From NCBI GenBank assembly GCA_020073385.1, contig JAIQFH010000029.1:1-64000 (forward strand): DNA of 64,000 bases, given 5' to 3'. The translations under genes and the position numbers were made by a program. Positions 7,288-17,256 of this stretch are shown piece by piece. Each line of letters opens with the position of its first letter. Positions within the stretch are counted from its first letter, which is position 1. The notes beneath the pieces were generated by a model, which did no database searches, was not told the origin of the DNA, and was given only the letters and a program-made list of their open reading frames with translations. Origin of the DNA: Terriglobia bacterium (GTDB lineage Bacteria > Acidobacteriota > Terriglobia > Terriglobales > Acidobacteriaceae).

Positions 7288-8043
7288 TCACTCCGTCGGG
7301 GGCGTAGCGCGGCCCGTGATCATGGCCCTCATCCGCGCTCGGAACCCTGCCACAATCACCATCAGAATGTGAACCAAAAGAAAAAGCACCAGCAAGATCG
7401 TTACGATAAAGTGCAGCGAGCGCGCCGTTTGGTGACCTCCCAGGGGCCGCACCGCCAGCGGAAATGCCGCATCGAAACCAAACGACATCGCAAGCCCCGT
7501 CCAGATCATCAGCGGGAACAACACGAAGATCACCACCAGGTATGTGATCCGCTGCAGCACGTTGTACGACCACGCCTCTTCGGCTGCCGGCCGCTTGAAG
7601 CGCAGATGCTCAATGATCGATGCGCCGATTCCCTTGAAAGAGCGCGGAACGAGATTGCGCCGGAAGTGCCCCTTGAACACGCCCCACAGCAAGTAGAGCA
7701 AACCCGTCGCCACCGCGACCCATGCGGCCTGGAAGTGAAGGTAGCGGCTCCATCCGTTCTGGTCGGGCAGCACATAACCGTAGCCGGTGGGGACCGTGCT
7801 GCGCGAGGACGGAAGATGTAAATTGAGCCACGGCCGCATGTTGACGTTGCCGGTTTCTCCCCAATAAAAGCGCGGATGCGAGAGGACGATCTCGCCTCCG
7901 CTAAGCAGCAGCGCGAGGAAGGCGAGCGTGGTGAGCCAGTGCGTCGCTCGCACAAGTGCAGAATGCCGCTTACACGCGGTGGCTGCCGGCACGGCAGCCG
8001 CGCGGACCGCGTCGCCTTCGGCGATGGGCAGAGTTGCATTCAT
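7288..8043 (-). CDS. Cytochrome b561-type membrane subunit
   Basis: The 251-residue protein has a short cytoplasmic N terminus and about four membrane helices (roughly 32-50, 103-121, 165-190, 207-232). Histidines lie in helical positions expected for haem b: RATHWLT near 35, LHFQAAW near 103, and RSLHF and LVHIL in the last helix. It is a ubiquinol/formate-type cytochrome b like the partners of Mo-enzymes. Its stop is separated by only three bases from the start of the Tat-exported molybdoenzyme, so the two form an operon that likely passes electrons between the quinone pool and the periplasmic enzyme. Confidence 0.88.
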   Translation of the reverse strand: MNATLPIAEGDAVRAAAVPAATACKRHSALVRATHWLTTLAFLALLLSGGEIVLSHPRFYWGETGNVNMRPWLNLHLPSSRSTVPTGYGYVLPDQNGWSRYLHFQAAWVAVATGLLYLLWGVFKGHFRRNLVPRSFKGIGASIIEHLRFKRPAAEEAWSYNVLQRITYLVVIFVLFPLMIWTGLAMSFGFDAAFPLAVRPLGGHQTARSLHFIVTILLVLFLLVHILMVIVAGFRARMRAMITGRATPPTE

Positions 8044-8164
8044 GTTGTGGGCCCCATCCCCCGGGTTCCTGGGATTCTACATCTTCGCAGGCGCCACTGC
8101 GATGGAGATCATTGATCCGTGTCCCCGGCCATCTGCAGGTAAGGAAGAATTTAGAACTCTTCCA

Positions 8165-8758
8165 TCACCTCGCCGCCGCCCTGGAGTAGTGGAACATGGC
8201 GTACATCGCAGGCCCCACTGACAGTGATGGGCTGATCGTCTTGAAAACCAGAAGGTCCATGCCGGTCATAAACGCTGCTGCGGGATACTCCGAATGCGCT
8301 TCTTCCTTGCTGGTTCGATGATTTCTGACGGCAATCACCGTGGAGGCCCACATTCCCGCATGCGCCGCGGCAAACAGCATCCAGGATTTCTTGTCAGGAT
8401 GGAGCGCTCGCCGGGCATTCCCGAAGGTGAAAAAGTGGTCCGGTTGCCGGTTCCAGCGCTCGGTTACATCGATCGGCGGATACGGGCCAATGAGTTTATG
8501 CACCCATTCAGGACATGGCTTCCCGCTGTTCTGCGTGCAGTTCGACTGTTGCGTGACCGACGGGGCATCGACCAGCTTGGTCGGCTTGGACATCTGCGGA
8601 TCGGGAACTGGGGCTTGCCTATCTTCGTTCGTTAATTCTGCTGGCGATGAGAGACCTGCTAACAGAGTTCGTGGCGGCGTGCTCTGATTCGAGATTGGGG
8701 CTTGCCCAAACATACAGGTACAGAAAAATCCCAGGCACAATACGAAAAGAAATCTCAT
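8165..8758 (-). CDS. Secreted protein of unknown function
   Basis: The 197-residue protein has a signal peptide (MRFLFVLCLGFFCTCMFGQA). A Pro/Ser/Thr-rich linker to about residue 75 includes two cysteines (NCTQNSGKPCPEW). A C-terminal part follows with WMLFAAAHAGMWASTVIAV and an amphipathic or membrane-like segment after 150 (AAAFMTGMDLLVF). I do not recognise the family. The mixed soluble and hydrophobic ends suggest an envelope protein. The gene stands alone, 121 bp downstream of the cytochrome b start on the same strand. Confidence 0.7.
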   Translation of the reverse strand: MRFLFVLCLGFFCTCMFGQAPISNQSTPPRTLLAGLSSPAELTNEDRQAPVPDPQMSKPTKLVDAPSVTQQSNCTQNSGKPCPEWVHKLIGPYPPIDVTERWNRQPDHFFTFGNARRALHPDKKSWMLFAAAHAGMWASTVIAVRNHRTSKEEAHSEYPAAAFMTGMDLLVFKTISPSLSVGPAMYAMFHYSRAAAR

Positions 8759-9262
8759 GAAACGCTCCTCAGAAATCCGGCTTCATCACACGGATCGCTG
8801 TGGATGGGTGCAATCGACACGCCGCGCGAATCGGTCCAGTACATTCGTGCGGACATGGAAGGATATTTGGGATAAGCCCTGGGCGGGAGGTTTCTGGGGA
8901 GTGGAGTCGTGCTCTTCCCGTTTCTAAATGATTTGGAGGGAGCCAATCTGGAAACAAACGTTGCTAGATTTGTCTTTCGCAAGCCGGGGACGGGTAGCGC
9001 ACCCTTTGAAGCCAGCACAAATTAGGGTGGCCCATAATTTGCGCTGTCTGCAAAGGGTGGGTATTCCCAAGTCTGAACGTTTTGGGATCTTACTGGTGTC
9101 TTTTCTGTTGCAGTGGGGGACCCGCCTTCAGAGTGGGGGTATGAGGACGGGAAAAACCCGCAACAGACGGGACATTTACTGGTTTTTCAGGTACCGAGCA
9201 ACAAGAAATGATGGACGTCGGATCTATCCCGCTCTTTTGTCAGTTCCGGAGACCATCTCTCT
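8759..9262. other. Gap holding a dispersed hairpin repeat
   Basis: No gene is supported here. A repeat lies at 8998-9064 (listed separately). The rest shows no clear codon pattern on either strand. Confidence 0.5.
8998..9064. repeat. Dispersed hairpin of the GGGTGSCCC family with extra outer arm
   Basis: The right part (9023-9064) matches the layout of the repeat at 1856-1896: GGGTGGCCCA, TTTGCGC, TGCAAAG and GGGTGGGTATTC in order. An extra outer arm (CACCCTTTG at about 8999-9007) can pair with CAAAGGGTG at about 9051-9059. It lies downstream of the next minus-strand gene. Confidence 0.55.
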
Positions 9263-9787
9263 TCAGCTCAACTCCCGTTTTCTCCGTGAGGCACGCCGAG
9301 TCTCGAAGGCGTCGCGGACGGCTTGCCACTCTTCAGCCTCCTGCCTCGACCTCTGGAGTTCGAGCGCGAGTGACTCTCGCCGCTGAATCACCAGGCTCGG
9401 GCCGTCCTCGAATCGAACTTCTTTGGGTTCAACCGTCTCCACCCACGCCACCAGTTGCTCCAGTGTCCAATTCCTCTTGTCCATGATGTGGTAATCGAAA
9501 AGGTGAGCGATGACGTCCTTGATCCGCATCTTGCGCCGTATCCAGATGCGCCAACAATCGCAAGGACGCTCGACTCTCTCCAGCACCCAATCTCCCCACA
9601 CCCCCTCGACGCCGAGGGTTCGTCGCTCTGTGTCGTCGACGGGTCTGATGACAGTGCGAAATGTGCACCCCCGCGCCACCGCCGCCATGCCAAGCGCACA
9701 ACCTTGCTGTGTTTCGGAGAAATGCTGTCCACCAGCTTTCGGAGCGAGCACGGTGCTGCCCAAAAGGATCGCTTCGCTGAGTCTCAT
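9263..9787 (-). CDS. Conserved-type cytoplasmic protein of unknown function
   Basis: The start MRLSEAILLGSTVLAPKAGG at 9787 is preceded by GGGGGAAG; the frame is open further upstream but that stretch lacks coding character. The 174-residue protein starts with a phrase I associate with small acidobacterial and proteobacterial proteins that open LSEAIRLGA. It has CALGMA and CDCWRIW cysteines, a weakly HTH-like segment around 105-130 (DVIAHLFDYHIM, then WTLEQLVAWV), and a charged coiled-coil-like C terminus rich in R, E and Q. Function is unknown. Confidence 0.65.
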   Translation of the reverse strand: MRLSEAILLGSTVLAPKAGGQHFSETQQGCALGMAAVARGCTFRTVIRPVDDTERRTLGVEGVWGDWVLERVERPCDCWRIWIRRKMRIKDVIAHLFDYHIMDKRNWTLEQLVAWVETVEPKEVRFEDGPSLVIQRRESLALELQRSRQEAEEWQAVRDAFETRRASRRKRELS

Positions 9788-9934
9788 CTGGCTTCCCCCG
9801 CTGTTGCTCGGCGTGTTGGATGATCGATTGTACTTTGCGATGCGGATTATAACGCTAATACCCCAATTCCTTTGCGTTCTTTGCAATAGCTCGGGCGGCC
9901 ATTCGAGAACGTCTGTCTCGATGTCGCACGTCTG

Positions 9935-9980
9935 CGAAAGAAAAAGCCCCACTTCTGGCAAAACCGGCCAGAAGTGGGGC
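9935..9980 (-). terminator. Terminator-like hairpin after groEL (dispersed repeat family A)
   Basis: A perfect 14-bp stem (GCCCCACTTCTGGC / GCCAGAAGTGGGGC) with a 7-base loop is followed on the minus strand by TTTTTC and further T-rich sequence. It lies about 45 bp beyond the groEL stop. The same design, with a different stem, recurs at 21796-21840 and 22399-22443, so this is both a terminator and a member of a dispersed repeat family. Confidence 0.75.
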
Positions 9981-10023
9981 ACCCGTTCTTGCTGATGGCT
10001 GACAGCTTAGAGCTGACAGCTTC

Positions 10024-11826
<1,803 letters not shown>

Positions 11827-11836
11827 CTACGAATTG

Positions 11837-12172
11837 CTACTTTTTCGAGCCGGCGAGTTCTTTCTTTGCGGGAGCGGCGGCGCCGGTCAGGATGCCGAGG
11901 ACTTCATCTTCTTTCATGATGATGAACTCTTCGCCATCGATCTTGATCTCGGTGCCCGAATACTTGCCGAACAGGATGCGGTCGCCTTCTTTGACGGCCA
12001 GCGGGAAAGTCTTGCCTTCATCGTTGGTGCGGCCCTTGCCGGTAGAGATGACTTCGCCCTCTTGCGGCTTGTCTTTGGCCGAGTCGGGGATGATGATGCC
12101 GCCGCGGGTGGTGGCTGCTTCCTCCACGCGACGTACCAGAATGCGATCATGGAGCGGTGCAAACTTCGCCAT
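11837..12172 (-). CDS. groS: Co-chaperonin GroES
   Basis: The 111-residue protein starts [19 protein letters not shown] and keeps the mobile-loop region [19 protein letters not shown] that binds GroEL. It is slightly longer than usual (about 97 residues) because of a C-terminal Ala/Lys tail ([16 protein letters not shown]). It is the first gene of the groESL unit, downstream of a CIRCE operator. Confidence 0.98.
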   Translation of the reverse strand: MAKFAPLHDRILVRRVEEAATTRGGIIIPDSAKDKPQEGEVISTGKGRTNDEGKTFPLAVKEGDRILFGKYSGTEIKIDGEEFIIMKEDEVLGILTGAAAPAKKELAGSKK

Positions 12173-12254
12173 GGTTTCAAACTCCTTTCAAGTTAGTTAG
12201 AAGGTTTGATTGAATCTCTGTAACCCTATGATTTAGATGGGCTAGGCGGCACTG

Positions 12255-12281
12255 TTAGCAGTTGCGCCTGTCGAGTGCTAA
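12255..12281 (-). promoter_or_regulatory. CIRCE operator (HrcA binding site)
   Basis: TTAGCAGTT-N9-GAGTGCTAA matches the CIRCE consensus TTAGCACTC-N9-GAGTGCTAA except for two or three bases in the left half. It overlaps the start of the groES transcript just after the -10 box. Repression by HrcA and heat-shock induction are inferred from the known role of this element. Confidence 0.93.
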
Positions 12282-12309
12282 TTGTAGGAGACGAGAGCGG
12301 CTTTGTCAA
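12281..12309 (-). promoter_or_regulatory. groESL promoter
   Basis: On the minus strand, TTGACA (12304-12309) and TACAAT (12281-12286) are separated by exactly 17 bases. This is a near-consensus vegetative sigma-factor promoter. CIRCE begins immediately downstream. Confidence 0.92.
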
Positions 12310-12352
12310 GGGAGAGACCGAAGTGACCGGGCAGCGCTAGGGCAATGAGCGT

Positions 12353-12607
12353 ATGATCAAGCAGATGCCTTATATCAAAGAGCACCTCTCCGGTCTCCGC
12401 CAGGAAATCAGCGACCTCCAAAACATGAATGTCCGTTACTCAGGAAAGGCGGTGCACAGCGAAGTGGACCAAGCGGCCCTCGAACTCCGCACCAATCGCC
12501 TGCGCGAGATTAAGCAGGAACTGTCCAAAATGCTGGACCGACCTCAGGATTCCAAAGTCTGGTGGGAAAAATCCCGCCGATCGAGCGGCGCCATAATCTC
12601 GGAATAA
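12353..12607 (+). CDS. Small helical conserved protein
   Basis: The product is 84 residues from the ATG at 12353, or 80 from the in-frame ATG at 12365; neither has a strong ribosome-binding site. It reads MPYIKEHLSGLRQEISDLQN..., is rich in E, R, K and L, and is predicted to be helical, ending KVWWEKSRRSS. It looks like a small structural or regulatory cytoplasmic protein of a type recurrent in Acidobacteriota. Function is unknown. It lies divergent from groES, starting about 70 bp beyond CIRCE. Confidence 0.65.
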   Translation: MIKQMPYIKEHLSGLRQEISDLQNMNVRYSGKAVHSEVDQAALELRTNRLREIKQELSKMLDRPQDSKVWWEKSRRSSGAIISE

Positions 12608-12800
12608 AAGATCGGCCAGATCCATCGCAGTTGGCTCCCACCCTTCCAAAGAACGCAAGGTCCTACTAAGCCTTTCAATGTGAGCAGGGTCAGCGATGAT
12701 GTGATTTCAATCACGGCCAAGCGGGTCTTCCCCGCTTATAGTTTCCGCCTAAGTCAACAAATTTCGTCCTCGGTGGGCGCCGTGTTCCGCAAGGAGACGC

Positions 12801-15800
12801 TTGCGTATCAGCTTGGGCTTAGATGTCGGTGCGGTCAGCGTGAAATTGGCGGCCTTAGGGGCGCCTGGGCACTCTCCACTGTTCGAACGCCTGGCGGGTA
12901 ACCATCCGTCCTTCTTCATTCCACAGTACTCTAACGGCATTGTCGGCCGGCCGATCGTGCTCTCCAGGTACCGCCGTCTGCAAGGGAATCCGATGCGCGC
13001 ATCCTCCGACCTGCTGCAGGAATTCCGCGAAGCGGCCGGAGAAGAATCGGACTGCCAGATTCGGGTCACCGGGTCCGGCGGACGCACTGTCGCCCAAGCC
13101 CTCAGCACCAAATATGAGAATGAGTTTGGGGCACTGGCACGAGGGATACGCGCGTTCTATCCCGAGGTGAGGACTGTGTTCGAGATGGGCGGACAGACTT
13201 CGAAGTACATTCGCCTGGGCGCAACCAACGGTCACGATCATCTGGGGATTCTGGATTACCAGTCCAGCACAGAATGCGCGGCGGGCACGGGGTCATTTAT
13301 CGATCAGCAGGCGTCGCGGCTTTTGTATGAGGTCGAGGAGGTCGGCCCGGCGGCATGCGGCGCACGTTGCGCGGCGCGGGTGGCGGGGCGCTGCTCGGTA
13401 TTTGCCAAGAGCGACATGATCCACGCGCAGCAGAAGGGATACAAAGCCGACCAGATCTTGCGGGGCCTATGCGAAGCTGTAGCGCGCAACTTCAAGTCCA
13501 GCATCATCAAGGGCAGGCAGGTCGTTCCCCCGGTTGCCTTTGTGGGTGGAGTGGCGCTGAATGCGGGAGTGCGGGAAGGGCTGCGCGCAGCATTCCACCT
13601 GAAGGAATCGGATTTTCTGGTCCCGGAACTGCAGTGTTGGATGGCGGCGCTGGGAGCCAGCATGTTGGCGGAAGAGGAGAACGGCAACACCCCAGCAATT
13701 GTGGTGAGCCAAGATCACCAGGAAACGTCAGCATCTGAATTCCCCAGCGCAGATGTCCTCTCTCTGGAGAACGTGACTCTGCTGCGGGATCGCGCGTCAT
13801 CGTCGTTGCGCCTGCCGCCGCAAGGACCTGTCGACACCTACCTGGGAATTGACGTTGGATCGGTGAGCACGAATCTTGTTGTCATCGATTCATCCGGAAA
13901 TTTGCTGAAGGAGATTTACGTTCCGACGGCGGGGCGTCCGATCGAGGTGGTGACTGCGGGGTTGCAGGAGATCGAGGAGGAACTGGGCGGGAGAATCCAC
14001 GTCTGCGGAGTGGGAACGACGGGATCGGGAAGAGAACTCATTGGCGAATTGACCGGAGCGGACACGGTGAACGATGAGATCACCGCGCACAAGACAGGCG
14101 CGATGCATGTCTGCCGCCAGTTGGGCATGCCGGACGTGGACACGATCTTTGAAATCGGCGGTCAGGATTCGAAATTCATACGCATTCGCCACGGAGTGGT
14201 GGTCGATTTCACGATGAATGAGGCCTGCGCGGCGGGGACGGGTTCGTTTCTGGAAGAGCAGGCCGAGAAGCTGGGAGTAGCCATCAAAGGAGAATTCGCG
14301 CGGCTGGCGCTGTCGTCGCAAAAGCCGATCCGGTTGGGAGAACGCTGTACCGTTTTCATGGCGCGGGATGTGAGCAGCTTGCTGCTCAAAGGCGCCGCGG
14401 TTTCCGATTTATGCGCGGGGCTCGCGTACTCAGTGGCGTTGAACTATCTGAATCGGGTGGTGCGAGGAAGAAATATCGGCGACGTAATCTATTTTCAGGG
14501 CGGAACCGCGTACAACGACGCGGTGGCGGCGGCATTCGCGGTCATTTTGAAGAAGCATGTGGTTGTGCCCCCGCATAACGGAGTGATTGGGGCGATCGGA
14601 ATGGCGCTGATCGCACGCGACCGCATGCTGGCCAGCGGAGGAGAGAGCAAGTTTCGTGGCTTCGATCTGAACCAGGTGAAACGCACCAGCCGTGACTTCG
14701 TCTGCCGCGCGTGTTCGAACTACTGCGAGATGAAAGAGTTCGTCATCGACGGGGAGAAGAGTTACTGGGGTGATCAGTGCTCCGACAAATTCCGCAAGCG
14801 TGCGCGCACCGACCGGCAGCCGGTGATTGAAGACCTGGTTACAGCGCGCGACGGCTGGCTGCAGGCGGATTTGACGCCGGCCCGCGAGGATCAGAAGACC
14901 ATCGGGATTCCTCGCGCAATGTTCTTCTTCGATCGCTTCCCTTTCTGGTGCACCTACTTGCAAGAGCTGGGATACAACGTTGCGCTCTCGCCTCCGACGG
15001 ATTCGGGAATCGCGGCCCATGGGGAAGAGTTGGCGATCGCACAGCCTTGCTTTCCGATTCAGGTGGCGCACGGGCACGCACAGGCTCTGCTGAAGCAGGG
15101 TGTGGACTACGTTCTGCTGCCTAATGTCGTCGACGCAGAGACACCTTTCATGCAGGCGGAGTCGAAGCTGTGTCCGTGGAACCAGACTCTGCCGTTCGTA
15201 GTGCGGGCAGTGGAGAGGTTGGAGAGCGATCTCGAGACGAGGCTGTTGTGCCCGACGGTTCACTTCCGCCAAGGAGTGGGATATGTGCGGGAAGAGTTGC
15301 GCGCGCTGGCACGCAAGATAGGACGGAGCAAGGCGGATAGCGATGCAGCCGTGGAGAAGGCGTTTCGGGCGCAGGAGAACTTTTCCCAGCGTCTACGGCG
15401 TGCCGGGGATGCAGCCGTAGAGACCCTACGAAAGACGGGCGAACCCGCAATTGTGCTGCTGGGCCGGCCGTACAACATCTATGACCGGGCAGCGTGTTGT
15501 GACATTCCGCGCAAGCTGCGAACTGTGTACGGGATTAACGTGCTACCCCTGGATTTCTTGCCTCTGGCGGGCGAAGACGTTTCTGCGATTAACGACAACA
15601 TGTATTGGCACTCGGGCCGGATGATTCTGGCGGCTGCGCAGATCGTTAAGAAGTTTCCCGGGCTGCACCTGATTTACATTTCAAATTTCAAGTGTGGCCC
15701 GGATTCGTATCTGAAGTCGTTCATCGAAGATGCGTGCGGCAAACCGAGCCTGGTATTGCAGTTTGACGGACATTCGAACGACGCGGGTTATATCACCCGG

Positions 15801-15863
15801 TGTGAAGCTTATCTCGACAGTACGGGATTTTTGCGATGCCAGTCCTTAAACATCGCTGCGTAA
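12801..15863 (+). CDS. CoA-substrate-specific enzyme activase with two ASKHA domains and DUF2229
   Basis: The start is a TTG at 12801 with AAGGAG five bases upstream. The 1020-residue protein has two BadF/BcrA-type ATPase domains (about 1-300 and 350-610). Each has a DVG.VS phosphate loop and an FEMGGQ/FEIGGQDSK motif, followed by AAGTGSF. A cysteine-rich linker comes next (VCRACSNYC...DQC, about 633-660), then a DUF2229 domain to the end. Proteins of this family reductively activate 2-hydroxyacyl-CoA dehydratases or benzoyl-CoA-type reductases through a [4Fe-4S] cluster. The GARC...RC and GERC segments supply possible cluster cysteines. The downstream gene overlaps by 28 bp and completes the system. 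The actual substrate is unknown. Confidence 0.9.
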   Translation: MRISLGLDVGAVSVKLAALGAPGHSPLFERLAGNHPSFFIPQYSNGIVGRPIVLSRYRRLQGNPMRASSDLLQEFREAAGEESDCQIRVTGSGGRTVAQALSTKYENEFGALARGIRAFYPEVRTVFEMGGQTSKYIRLGATNGHDHLGILDYQSSTECAAGTGSFIDQQASRLLYEVEEVGPAACGARCAARVAGRCSVFAKSDMIHAQQKGYKADQILRGLCEAVARNFKSSIIKGRQVVPPVAFVGGVALNAGVREGLRAAFHLKESDFLVPELQCWMAALGASMLAEEENGNTPAIVVSQDHQETSASEFPSADVLSLENVTLLRDRASSSLRLPPQGPVDTYLGIDVGSVSTNLVVIDSSGNLLKEIYVPTAGRPIEVVTAGLQEIEEELGGRIHVCGVGTTGSGRELIGELTGADTVNDEITAHKTGAMHVCRQLGMPDVDTIFEIGGQDSKFIRIRHGVVVDFTMNEACAAGTGSFLEEQAEKLGVAIKGEFARLALSSQKPIRLGERCTVFMARDVSSLLLKGAAVSDLCAGLAYSVALNYLNRVVRGRNIGDVIYFQGGTAYNDAVAAAFAVILKKHVVVPPHNGVIGAIGMALIARDRMLASGGESKFRGFDLNQVKRTSRDFVCRACSNYCEMKEFVIDGEKSYWGDQCSDKFRKRARTDRQPVIEDLVTARDGWLQADLTPAREDQKTIGIPRAMFFFDRFPFWCTYLQELGYNVALSPPTDSGIAAHGEELAIAQPCFPIQVAHGHAQALLKQGVDYVLLPNVVDAETPFMQAESKLCPWNQTLPFVVRAVERLESDLETRLLCPTVHFRQGVGYVREELRALARKIGRSKADSDAAVEKAFRAQENFSQRLRRAGDAAVETLRKTGEPAIVLLGRPYNIYDRAACCDIPRKLRTVYGINVLPLDFLPLAGEDVSAINDNMYWHSGRMILAAAQIVKKFPGLHLIYISNFKCGPDSYLKSFIEDACGKPSLVLQFDGHSNDAGYITRCEAYLDSTGFLRCQSLNIAA

Positions 15864-17197
15864 CGCGGAAGGTTGGCGCGGACCATCTCCTGGCGGGGAA
15901 GACGGTCTACATTCCTGATATGGCGGATGGCAGCGTCGAGGCGCTGTGCGCAGTGATGCGTTGGATGGGGATTGAGGCACGTCCTACACCGCCACCGGAC
16001 TCGCAGACCATGGAACTTGGGGGCAAGCACACCAATGGGGACGAATGCTTTCCCGCCAAGATCACGACGGGAGATTTCCTGAAGATCGCGCAAAGCCCGG
16101 GTTTCGACGCAAAGCGCACAGTGTTTTTCATGGGGACAACCGACGGCCCCTGCCGCTTCGGGCAGTATGCACCGTTTCTGCGGAAGGTTCTGCGCGAACA
16201 GGGGCACGGTGACGTGCGCGTCTTCTCTCCGCGGGGAGAACATGGCTACAGTGATTTTCAGGGTTTCGATACGGCGTTTGTACGAACGGCGTGGCGTGCC
16301 CTAGTCTCTGCCGACATCCTGCGCAAATTGCTTCTGCAGACGCGACCTTACGAAACCCAGGCGGGAGAAGCCGACCGGGCATTTCGGGAGTCGCTCGATG
16401 ATTTGTGCCGAACGTTGGAAGGGAGTTGCTCTGACACGTCATGTCAGATGCGGGCGGTGCAGGCGTCGTTGCTGCGGGGGCGCGAACGATTCCACTCGGT
16501 GCCGGCGCTCTTTGACCGATCCCGTCCGCTGATCGGGATCGTGGGCGAGATCTTCTGCCGTCTCAACCAGTTCAGCAATCAGCAATTGATGCGCAGACTG
16601 GAGGGGCAAGGCGCCGAATGCTGGATGAGTGACATTTCCGAGTGGATCGCCTACACCAACATGGAAGAGGTGCGGAATCTGCGGCTGGCGCGCCGCACGT
16701 TTTCCTGGGACATGTTGAAGTCGAAGCTGCGTTCGCAAATTCAGCACAAAGACGAGCACGCGCTGCGGCGACTGTTCTCCGAAGATTCTCTCGGATACGA
16801 AGAGCCTGCCGTCGAGGAGGTTCTGAATCTGGCACAGCCCTATCTTCCCTTCCCCGGAGCTGAGGGCGAGATGGTCATGAACATGGGACGCAGCGCGTAT
16901 CTGGCGCGGCACGGCGTGGACGGCATCGTCGATATCAGCCCATTCACCTGCATGAACGGAGTGGTCAGTGAGGCCATCTATCCCAAACTAAGCCGGGAAC
17001 ACCACGGCATTCCGATCCGCAATTTCTATTTTGATGGGCAGCAATCGGATCTGGATCGGGATCTGGGAATCTATCTGGAACTGGTACGGTCTTACCGTGA
17101 AAGCAAACCGTATCGCCGCGCATATCCCGCGCGGTTCTTGAGCCCGAAGACGCACGTCCAGAGTCCCAACGAACTGCTTCTGGAATCGACCTCTTAG
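15836..17197 (+). CDS. 2-hydroxyglutaryl-CoA dehydratase-like component (C-terminal half of the activase system)
   Basis: The 453-residue protein begins inside the preceding gene (28-bp overlap). It carries the features of the C-terminal part of the very large activase/dehydratase polypeptides of other bacteria: ELGGKHTNGDECFPAKITTGDFLK near 60, MGTTDGPCRFGQYAP near 100, GEIFCRLNQFSNQQL near 225 and SPFTCMNGVVSEAI near 360. The conserved cysteines in these motifs would hold an iron-sulfur cluster. Because homologues are often a single chain of about 1,400 residues, the two genes may be a natural split or the result of a frameshift at 15836-15863. The in-frame start and clean overlap favour a natural split. 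Confidence 0.85.
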   Translation: MPVLKHRCVTRKVGADHLLAGKTVYIPDMADGSVEALCAVMRWMGIEARPTPPPDSQTMELGGKHTNGDECFPAKITTGDFLKIAQSPGFDAKRTVFFMGTTDGPCRFGQYAPFLRKVLREQGHGDVRVFSPRGEHGYSDFQGFDTAFVRTAWRALVSADILRKLLLQTRPYETQAGEADRAFRESLDDLCRTLEGSCSDTSCQMRAVQASLLRGRERFHSVPALFDRSRPLIGIVGEIFCRLNQFSNQQLMRRLEGQGAECWMSDISEWIAYTNMEEVRNLRLARRTFSWDMLKSKLRSQIQHKDEHALRRLFSEDSLGYEEPAVEEVLNLAQPYLPFPGAEGEMVMNMGRSAYLARHGVDGIVDISPFTCMNGVVSEAIYPKLSREHHGIPIRNFYFDGQQSDLDRDLGIYLELVRSYRESKPYRRAYPARFLSPKTHVQSPNELLLESTS

Positions 17198-17222
17198 GTA
17201 AGCGCTTCCCTCGCGATGAAAC

Positions 17223-17256
17223 CAGGCCCGCTCACTGCGTGGGCCCGGCTTCTTTT
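17223..17256. terminator. Hairpin between convergent genes
   Basis: GGCCC (17225-17229) pairs with GGGCC (17241-17245), and the plus strand continues CGGCTTCTTTT. It overlaps the stop codon of the convergent phosphoesterase gene. The stem is short, so this is a modest call. Confidence 0.4.

Noticed and set aside
9788..9982. N-terminal extension of the 9263-9787 gene
   Set aside because: It would translate through the groEL terminator hairpin; the start at 9787 has a ribosome-binding site.
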